The notes beneath the pieces are model-generated. The model was not told the origin of the DNA. It saw only the letters and a list, made by a program, of their open reading frames with translations, and made no database searches. Positions 56,243-64,000 of a stretch of 64,000 nucleotides of DNA are shown here, piece by piece (the first letter of the stretch is position 1; each line of letters opens with the position of its first letter). Source of the DNA: Mytilisepta virgata. Taxonomy: Eukaryota; Mollusca; Bivalvia; Mytilida; Mytilidae. Made by a program: the position numbers and the translations under genes. The stretch spans positions 10,930,001 through 10,994,000 of the forward strand of contig CM051508.1 in the NCBI GenBank assembly GCA_028015205.1. Direction: 5' to 3'.

Positions 56243-56689
56243 ATTGTTTTCATAATTTTTCGAACAAGGACTTAATAATACAGTTTATGACTTCGGCGAC
56301 TACTATTGTAAGCATTATCATTTATGAACACATGAAAATATTTAGTTCAATTGCAAGTTTAAAAGTTTTCTATTTGACACATGGAAAAAGTCAATTATTT
56401 CAAAACGCATAAAAAATGCATGAAAGTTAGAATGCTACATAATCGCTGAAATTTATTTATATTTTAAGCCAGTAAATGTTGTCATTTGATTGGTCTAAAA
56501 TATTTGGGATTTTATAGGGTGGAGGGTTGTATTTTGTCACTCTTCTTCATGTTACGACTGCAGATTGAAAGTTAGCAGAAATAAATGTCATATTGTGGGA
56601 AAGCTTTGAATAAAATCTTTTATTTGATACATGGTTTTATAGGGATATATGATACAATAAAACCGGTCATCTACTACCTTGAACAGGAC

Positions 56690-56950
56690 AAATATACCTA
56701 AGGAGCAATCAAAAAAACGTAATCCATTGGACAGACAAACCCGGGAAGACAAATGAATAACCACAAGCACAACAAATAAACACAGAAAACTAAAAAACAA
56801 CGAACAACACGAACTACTATAAAAACCAGGAGTGGACCCAGGTGCTCCGGAAGGGTAAGCAGTTCCTGCTCCGTATACCGCACCCGTCGTGAAGTTCAAC
56901 AAAGTCAATCCTGGGGAAGTCACATGAAATCGGTGGAGGCACATGAAATG
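56690..56950 (-). repeat. Dispersed repeat with CCGGAAGGGTAAGCAG landmark
   Basis: Contains GGTGCTCCGGAAGGGTAAGC followed by AGTTCCTGCTCC and GCACCCGTCGTG. The minus-strand open frame (GAVYGAGTAYPSGAPGSTPG) is of a kind I recall from repeat-derived frames in many animal genomes, not from a real protein. Partly shared with 18990-19150. Confidence 0.4.
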
Positions 56951-59220
56951 TTACTACACTGGGAACAGGTCCAACTTCATCTTAGATATTGGAACACATT
57001 GAAGATAGACCATCAATTCAATGCGTCATATGAAAAACTATGTGGACTCTTTTCCCGATCGTCATAATCAGGTCAGCTTTAGAGGTCATCCATAATTGTG
57101 TACCTTTTTCACAAGTTTACAAAGAGCACTCTTTTTGGAAACGCCCACCCCACTTCAAAAAGTGTGCATCAAATTTTTTTTAATATTGTTGCTGTGAACA
57201 GTTACCACTCCTTACTCGGAAAGATTATCTACAGAGTCGTTACGTCCTTTGAAAATACAAGCAACAAGCCCAGAGCAATCATGAGTCATATGTTGACATG
57301 CTCAAGTGATTTGCCGAATGCTGGCTTTTTGTCACCTTATACTTGTCAGCATCATGAATTCTATAAATATCACCAGAATGTAATCTTTATTTTCCGGAAT
57401 ATCGGCGGAATCATTTTTTAAAGCGTACGGTAAAAATGTTGAATATGAAACCCCTCCCCCCTATCGCGCGTTTTGTTAATAATTATGGATGATCCCTTAC
57501 AAGAACTTCTCACGTTATATGTTCCAGTATTACATAGTTTAGTTTCCCATGCACAGAGACGGGTTCAAATACTCAGCTGCTGCTAAGGCACATGCTCAAT
57601 ATGGCGTCTGCATCGGTACCCAATAATTGAAGATTCCGCTCACTATTCAAGGGTTGATCTTGAGTGTATTTTTGTAAAGGTACATGTACATGTATACTTG
57701 ATCTTTCTATTATGTGAAATACATTTCGGGGTATATTTCTTTCCTTCTAATTTTAATGGCCTGGACATTTCCGTACGAAAAAAAGTAGGAATACCGAAGT
57801 GTCAAAAGAGGGGAAGTCCGTGGACAAACAAACAAAAAAAAAAAACAATCGTTGTGTAATCTACTTTCACACTTCTCTTATTCAGCTGTATTGTTTTTAA
57901 TGTTTTTGCTGAATCTAAATCATACTTCTTTCGAGTCAAGATTTTCTCGAAGCTTATACATATTCTTGCATTGCTAGAGTTGTCTCCCCATGTATCACCT
58001 GTTACACTGTGTATTTCTTGCATCTGTACAGTCGGCAACGTGTATTGTGATACCTACTGTACTACCTAAATTTAATAAAATGAGGAACCAGAGTGAGTTA
58101 TCTTTTCCTAACCAATGTAGGTAAGGGAGATAATTAAATTCTCTCCCTTTTGTCCTGTGTTTTTCTTCTAATTTTTGGTTATATCTTTGCAGTATTTCTT
58201 TGCTGTGTCATTATTGATACGATTAATCCCTAGGTGGACTTCCCCAATCTCTTATGGCCTCGGTATTCATTGCCGACATCAAAGAAAGTGCAATATCAAA
58301 TTCAAATTGCTAAATTGTCATTAAATATAAAGTTTTTGACAAAACAGATTAACAAATACACAATACTGAACATTACAAAAACTTCAAACAACAAGCAAAA
58401 AGTGACTAGTCCCCGGCCTGACCTCAGTTTCAAAGGCTGTTTTAAAAAGGAGGCGGTGTTTTTTACTTGCTGGAAGGACGGGGTTCAAAATAAATACATT
58501 TTTTTGGTCATCCGTTAGTTAAATTCGTGAAATTTGAATCTTCGCAGAAAAAAATTTAAAAGTTATTTGTGGTAATGCTTCATATATTGAATATATATAT
58601 GTTCAATAATTTAAAAAAAAAAAATTATCAGAAAACTCTAGGTCTATTCGGTAAAGAAGACTTATAATACATATGTCAGATTCAGAAATTATTTTGAATG
58701 TACTCTTTTCACGTTTAACATATATTAAAATTTTGTCAATCATAACTTATTCTTTCCTAACATGAAACTGAATCCATACCTACATGTATATGGACCCTGT
58801 TTTATTTTGGGAGAAAACCTGAAACACACAGTCATATTTTTCTTTTATATTTTTTTTTTATTAGGAAAAGTACTTTATTGATTGATGACTATGACACTGG
58901 AAAGTTCATAATTATATACAAAATAATGTGATAATTTCACTAATTTCTCCTGGAAACAACTAATGTTGCCTCAGAAAATTGCTGGACTTTATTTGCAAGG
59001 CATAAATCGGCATAAGGTGACGGGGACAACTTTGATTTAACGCATTCTTGTTAAGATTCGTTAAACCTTATCTGAACATGTGCCGCCCCTATACTCTTAT
59101 AAGACACAAGACAGGAAAACCCGATGTGTTCCAAATTGTACAACCGCTCGACTCAGGTACGTTTTACGCAAATGTATTGTCTTATTTTTGTGCACAACAA
59201 CACCCCAGTAAACGTTATAT

Positions 59221-59540
59221 ATAGATTCTCCTTCAGGTACGAGTGAGTTATGGAATTTCTCCACCCGAGATAGTTAAATTTTTGATTTTTTTTCGAGCTG
59301 TTGCGAGCGTGTTAAAATCTAAAATTTAACTCTTGAGGGTGGAGAAATTCCATAATTCACGAATAAATTGAAGTAGAATCTGTTTCTCCTATGATTATTT
59401 ACAAAAATCTCAAGAAAATGTCGTTGTTATGTAGTTTGTTTACATAGACGTCATTTCGGGACTTCTCCAGTTTCCAACAACTAGAAAAAAAACGGCGGTA
59501 ATTCCCACGCAGAAATTTAATCACCGGGAAGTAGTTAAAA
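59221..59540 (+). repeat. Palindromic dispersed repeat
   Basis: TTATGGAATTTCTCCACCC is inverted as GGGTGGAGAAATTCCATAA about 75 bases later. The outer flanks match, in reverse, the shorter copy 45725-45880 (TTCTCCTTCAGGTACGAGTG, AATTCCCACG, ATCACCGGGAAGT). Confidence 0.65.
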
Positions 59541-59724
59541 ATATTATTTATTTTTATGGTCCGAATCAATAAACCATTCCCATGTTTTTCATATGTGACC
59601 CTCTTGGAAACTTCTTTGACAGGCCACATTGTCTGAAATGGAATGGCTATATAAATTTGGTGTATTCATTTCGCCTTCCACCAATGACAAAAAAGATCTT
59701 TCATAGAGCTCTTGTCTAAATAAA

Positions 59725-59885
59725 ATTCTTGATACCAATTTTGATGCACAAAATGGGCACATTTAGTCGATTTACGAGTCATCAGTTGTGCTCAAGGACT
59801 AAAATGTTGAAAACGAAAACAACAATCCAAAATGTTAAAGAGTAAATTCAAAAATGAAAATGACCAAAAGGGGTAAAGCGAAAAC
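59725..59885 (+). repeat. Dispersed repeat (TTTTGATGCACAAA family)
   Basis: Phrases AATTTTGATGCACAAAATGG, ACGAGTCATCAGTTGTGCTC and CTAAAATGTTGAAAACGAAA recur in order near 2135-2215 and 20095-20185, and partly near 8680-8800 and 60420-60480. Non-coding, boundaries unknown. Confidence 0.5.
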
Positions 59886-60486
59886 CATATCTAGTGTTCC
59901 TTCTCACTAACTAATATTTACGCCATTTAAATTCTAATACTTACAAAAAGACAAAGGACTTATTTTCGTCATTTAGTATCATTTCATTTATAACATGTTT
60001 GTGTTTAATCAAATCTAACATTAATTATTACTTTGATATGGCGTGAAATGGTCATCTGTCGTTATATGATAAATTACACCATGCAACACATTCAAGTCGA
60101 CAGACGCACTCTCCGTATATTAATTATATCAACAATTACATACGAACACGTTGCAACAGCCGCAGCTTCAAGTCGTGGTTAAAGACAAAGCAAAGTAAGT
60201 GTTTTCTCTTTTTTCCTTTTAATTCTTTATTTCTGTTTAGAAAATCAGATTCATAGATAGGTAATGAGAAATTGCTAGTTAAAGAATGTTTTGAATAAAT
60301 CATGTATTGACGAGTCATGATTTTGTAAATTATTTTCTTAGTGAGTTATTGAAAATTTTGAATCCTTTAATCTCCACTGTTGCCAATAACTGTTTGTCTC
60401 TGCTTTAAGGTCTCTGAGCTCTATTTACGACTCATGAGTTATTCTCGAGGCCTGAATGTTGAAAACTAGAATAATAATCAAAAAAA

Positions 60487-60765
60487 TTAAGGTGGTACCC
60501 AACAGTTTCACTAAAATTAATTTGGCTCGTTTAATTTTCATAAAATTTTGACAAAGTATTTACTTTGACCCATTGACAAAAATTTTAAAATTTCAAAACA
60601 TTTGAACCAACCAATTCATCAGAAAAATTACACTGATTGTATAGCAGTTTGAGAAACACTAATATTGATCATTGAAAAGCTTAATATTCCCTTAACAACA
60701 CAACGTTATTAAAACGTTTAACTGATTTTACAGAGTTATCTCCCTGTAGTATTAGGTAACCTTAA
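60487..60765 (+). mobile_element. MITE with TTAAGGTGGTACC ends, copy near receptor gene
   Basis: Nearly identical to 12780-13049 over its length, with short insertions or deletions (for example AAAGT after TTTTGAC). The right end is damaged (GGTAACCTTAA). Confidence 0.75.
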
Positions 60766-61261
60766 AGAGCAAATTCCAAAATTCCAGAATAACCCAGAGA
60801 GTAAAGCAGCGAAAAACTTGTTTTAAGCGTTTTAGTGCGCAACTGTGAGCAAATGGACACCTGTCATTTTTTGTTGTTTAATTTATCAGACTTTACGTAA
60901 AAAATGCTAGCTTTTTATTGGTCAATTTGCAGGTAATATCCTAATCTAACACATGCCTCAGCCTTTAACATTTTTTTAATGTTGCCCAGTCGTGATTTGT
61001 GTAAAAAATGGTGATATTCTTTGTGTTCTAGACTGCAGACAAATTATAAAACATAATGATTTTAATAACAATTAAAAAAAAAACAATTAAAATATCTGTG
61101 TCTATTTTAGAGTCACTGTGGGCGTATTTTGACACATATGCAATCGTGGAATTGCTAGTTTAGATAGAGCACATGAACATAAAAAATGTCAACATGCAGT
61201 TCGGAACTTAAAAATACTAAAAACAAAACATTCAGTATAATAAATTAAATAACACCTGACC

Positions 61262-61359
61262 GACAGGGTGATAGAGCATTTGTTACTCCTCTAAAAACAT
61301 TGTCAACAGACAATGTTGACAATGTTTTTTGGGGTAACAACCTGCTCTATCACTCTGTC
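61262..61359. repeat. Inverted repeat with 46-base arms
   Basis: GACAGGGTGATAGAGCATTT at 61262 is inverted at 61314-61359 (ending CTCTATCACTCTGTC), with the centre ACATTGTCAACAGACAATGT. About 620 bases upstream of the receptor start. Confidence 0.75.
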
Positions 61360-61485
61360 ATTAATGTATTATTTATATATTATTATACCTCACATAAATA
61401 TTAATGAAATGATTGGTTCATAACTAATCACGTGATGGGGATTTTAAATTTTTTTTGGAAAACTGAGCGGCCCGGTGATATAACA

Positions 61486-61652
61486 TAGTTTGAAAAAGAA
61501 TAAGCTGTGAATATTCCATTTTTCACCGGGGAATAACCCTCTTAAAAAAACAATAAGCGGTAAATAATATTATTATTCAACGGGGAATAACCCTCTTGAA
61601 AAACAATAGGCAGTGAAAAATACTATTATTCAGCGGGGAATAACCCTCTTGA
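61486..61652. repeat. Three tandem units of about 54 bases
   Basis: CGGGGAATAACCCTCTT recurs at about 61527, 61581 and 61634 with intervening CAATA(A/G)GC(G/A)GT and TATTATTCA(A/G)C phrases. It ends about 30 bases before a TATA box. Confidence 0.75.
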
Positions 61653-61684
61653 GCTATCATAATAATCGTTCCGTCTTAGTTCGG

Positions 61685-61692
61685 TATAAAAG
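61685..61692 (+). promoter_or_regulatory. Candidate TATA box of the receptor gene
   Basis: TATAAAAG, followed about 35 bases later by an initiator-like TCTCAGCC. The coding start is 200 bases downstream. The leader would contain a short upstream frame (ATG at 61773). A splice acceptor (ATTTTCAG, ending 61881) just before the ATG leaves open a spliced leader instead. Confidence 0.45.
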
Positions 61693-61888
61693 TCCATAAG
61701 TCGATGAATATCCAAAATTCTCAGCCTTAGTACGGGTTACTCCCCGTGGATTCCCTATATATAGAGAAGCAAATGGCGGTTTTTAAGATTAATATTTCTT
61801 CAGAGGTCACCGTATAATTAATACAGTGGCAACAATTTTGGTAGACTCTAATTAAATATGTCACTTTCATAAAATTTTCAGAGCACTG

Positions 61889-63676
61889 ATGATGGCAGAC
61901 GAACCTGTGACGACAAAGATAATCAACAGAATCCTAGCTGCAACGAGCGCCGCCACATGCTTTTTCAGCCTAATCTTCATTATAGCCTGCACGAAACACT
62001 TAAAGAGCAACTTTCGGGGATTCGTTGTCCTCACGTTGTATTTTTGCAATATTATGCTCGGTCTGACATGTTTCATTATTTCTTTCTCTGGACTGATGCC
62101 ATCCATGGAAAAAAACAATATAATATGCTTATTTCAAACATTTGGTTTAATATTTAGTCTATCTTTAGTTTACATTTTGATTTTTCTGTTCTGTTTCAAA
62201 CAATGCCTGATTATTGGATGGTTAAACATGTTTAACTCTAGAAGACTGAAAGAATTATCCGATAGAAACAGAAATGTTATTATAACTGGGACTATATTTT
62301 TCAGCTTTGTTTATTCTCTTGGAGTTGTGCTTTTTCCGGTTCGGAAGGATTCGGTTGATTCATGCAGCGTACGTAGTTTATATGGAGAAGAGTATAAATC
62401 ATTCTTATTACTTGCTTTTTGTCCAACTACAATTTTCATGATTATTCTTGTCATAATTCTTTTCATGACATGCGTTAGGCTAACACAAATAGTTTTTCTA
62501 GCAATAAGCAACCCTGAACCGTATGCAACGAGGAGAAAAGCGATCACGATTCCGATACAGAGGGGAAATTATGACCAACCCATTGATATAAAAGATTGTA
62601 GGGCTGGTAAACGACGAGAAATAACATGTAATCCAACTTCCTCAACTCGTAAGTCTCTTTCTACAGTTCATGAAATGTCTGATGAACTCTGCATTGATGT
62701 TCATGAGAACTATGAAACAAGGGAATTATCCAATGACACTAAAAGAAAAACTGACAACACCGTTATGATTGATGATGTTGGCAATAGAACCACTGCGTGG
62801 TTTAGGATGAAAAGCCGTAGTTGTAGTCATACAAACAATGAAAAGATAGCAGACATAGACGTTATGGATCATTTAGGGGAGACAACTCAAAGGGCTGAAT
62901 ATGGAAGATATAAGAACGAACAAACGAGTTTGGAAAATGAGCTAAAGTCACCGATAGATTATAAGGAAAGAGACGAAGATACGTTTGTGGGTAATGACGG
63001 GATAAATAACAATAGATCAAATGGAAATTTGATGATAGGTGACAATGGTAACAAACATCAGTATCAAGATCTCACAGTTTATCACCCAAATGCAGTAGAA
63101 GTGCAAGCTGATGTCCATCGCCGCCACATCCAGACGATGAATTTATCGAATACAAAACCCGTAAAACGAAAAATCATAGGTCAACATAATGACGATAGCA
63201 GTAACAAAGATGTGTCAGTACCATCATATCTTGGAATAAGTTCAAAGTCCAAAGATTCATGTTGTAAATCTGGCGACAAAGAGACCTCTAAAGTTTCAAA
63301 GAAACAAGGGGACAGCAAACAAACGAAGATACCATTTAAAAAGCTGAACTTATTCCGACAGCATAGTATGCAAACAATAACCAGCATACCACCAACAGAT
63401 GAACTACCAGCAGACGAACGTATGTCAGAAAGATCGACAGGAAAAATGCGGGAAATTAAAGCATTAAAGAACATGATAATGCTGCTTCTTACCGTACTGA
63501 TCTTCACGGGACCTTTCGTTATAGCTCAGTGGATAGATCTGTTCGATGAGCATCTGCTTTTTCCGCAGATCAGATTTGTTTCTTTTATCTTGCTTATAGC
63601 GTACTCAATTTTAAACCTTTCAATATATATTTTTAGTGTACCTGAAATAATACACGCGTTTGTTGAATCACTGTAG
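61889..63676 (+). CDS. Divergent rhodopsin-like 7-transmembrane receptor, orphan
   Basis: 595 residues in one exon. Hydrophobic segments lie at about 15-35, 45-69, 81-108, 131-151, 171-203, 530-551 and 562-584, giving seven helices. Cys80 before helix 3 and Cys159 in the second outer loop fit the conserved disulfide. Helix 7 has NLSIY (576-580) where class A receptors have NPxxY. After helix 3 the DRY motif is missing (KQCLIIGWLN), and helix 6 has FTGPFVIAQW without the usual CWxP. The third inner loop, about 205-525, is roughly 320 residues, hydrophilic and rich in Asn, Asp, Lys and Ser, and likely disordered. No ligand can be assigned. There is no N-terminal signal peptide, as usual for this class. 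A second ATG follows directly (MM). Likely plasma membrane. Confidence 0.75.
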   Translation: MMADEPVTTKIINRILAATSAATCFFSLIFIIACTKHLKSNFRGFVVLTLYFCNIMLGLTCFIISFSGLMPSMEKNNIICLFQTFGLIFSLSLVYILIFLFCFKQCLIIGWLNMFNSRRLKELSDRNRNVIITGTIFFSFVYSLGVVLFPVRKDSVDSCSVRSLYGEEYKSFLLLAFCPTTIFMIILVIILFMTCVRLTQIVFLAISNPEPYATRRKAITIPIQRGNYDQPIDIKDCRAGKRREITCNPTSSTRKSLSTVHEMSDELCIDVHENYETRELSNDTKRKTDNTVMIDDVGNRTTAWFRMKSRSCSHTNNEKIADIDVMDHLGETTQRAEYGRYKNEQTSLENELKSPIDYKERDEDTFVGNDGINNNRSNGNLMIGDNGNKHQYQDLTVYHPNAVEVQADVHRRHIQTMNLSNTKPVKRKIIGQHNDDSSNKDVSVPSYLGISSKSKDSCCKSGDKETSKVSKKQGDSKQTKIPFKKLNLFRQHSMQTITSIPPTDELPADERMSERSTGKMREIKALKNMIMLLLTVLIFTGPFVIAQWIDLFDEHLLFPQIRFVSFILLIAYSILNLSIYIFSVPEIIHAFVESL

Positions 63677-64000
63677 ATATCAATTATCACATTGCAATTT
63701 GATATACATGTAATAAGCGCTGAACAGCAAGGGTTATTTGTCTAACTATTGTGGATGGTGGGCTTGACCAAACGGTGAAGGCTAGGCGTCATTTGTTAAA
63801 TAGTCATAGACCCTTTACGAGGAATATTCAGACCAAATACAGTATAGCTATCACTTACAATAACTGACAAACGGACCAAGTTGCAAAAGTGAACATTAAT
63901 AACTGAACCATGAAAAGATTGTATGACATATACACACTGACCTAAAAACGAAATTTGGACGCAGATATTCAGTAAGTCTACCGTGAAAATGAGGTCAAGG
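63677..64000. other. 3' flank of the receptor gene
   Basis: AT-rich; no AATAAA, repeat or further gene recognised before the window ends. Confidence 0.5.

Larger units (their letters stand above)
56243..61480. other. Intergenic region between the BMSP-like gene and the receptor gene
   Basis: No supportable gene. Recognised content: repeat fragment 56690-56950, foldback 59221-59540, dispersed repeat 59725-59885, MITE 60487-60765 and inverted repeat 61262-61359. In 57000-59200 I see nothing beyond AT-rich sequence and short random frames. Confidence 0.5.

Noticed and set aside
56588..56944. 118-residue minus-strand open frame with a hydrophobic stretch
   Set aside because: Overlaps a dispersed repeat; the peptide is of a kind seen in repeat-derived frames rather than a gene.

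Overview
The window is AT-rich, intron-rich animal DNA. The best match is a bivalve mollusc, probably a mytilid mussel. The main reason is a large gene (28581-56021) whose assembled product has a signal peptide, four von Willebrand A (VWA) domains, chitin-binding modules and a laminin-G-like domain. That is the architecture of the nacre/shell matrix proteins BMSP (blue mussel shell protein) and Pif. The dense mix of tRNA-derived SINEs, small terminal-inverted-repeat elements and hairpin-ended repeats also fits a bivalve genome. The species call is inference.

Layout, all three genes on the + strand. (1) 3543-15885: a 10-exon gene for a 628-residue secreted protein I do not recognise. It has a signal peptide, a long acidic Ser/Gly-rich region, a helical middle and three C-terminal copies of an LREEG(S/T)AD motif on three consecutive exons. 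A good TATA box lies 50 bases upstream of its ATG. (2) 15886-27650: about 12 kb with no supportable gene, filled with repeats. (3) 28581-56021: the BMSP/Pif-like gene, 19 coding exons, 2088 residues. Splice sites were read by eye; the summed exon length is a multiple of three in both spliced genes with no internal stop, which supports the models. (4) 56243-61480: mostly repeats. (5) 61889-63676: a single coding exon for a divergent 7-transmembrane receptor with a very long third intracellular loop. (6) 63677-64000: nothing recognised. The first 3.5 kb also holds no gene.

The most interesting part is the 3' half of the BMSP-like gene. The N-terminal part of a laminin-G-like domain (start of the 2.6 kb exon at 50517) is separated from its C-terminal part (exons 53956-56021) by roughly 850 residues. 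That insertion holds at least six Trp-rich repeats of about 100 residues, a Gly/Ser linker and two closely spaced furin-type sites (RKRR, RQRR). The product therefore looks like a shell-matrix precursor with Ca-binding VWA domains, chitin-binding modules and a proteolytically split carbohydrate-binding-type fold.

The two spliced genes are adjacent, co-oriented and both start with signal peptides; a joint role in an extracellular matrix is possible but not shown.
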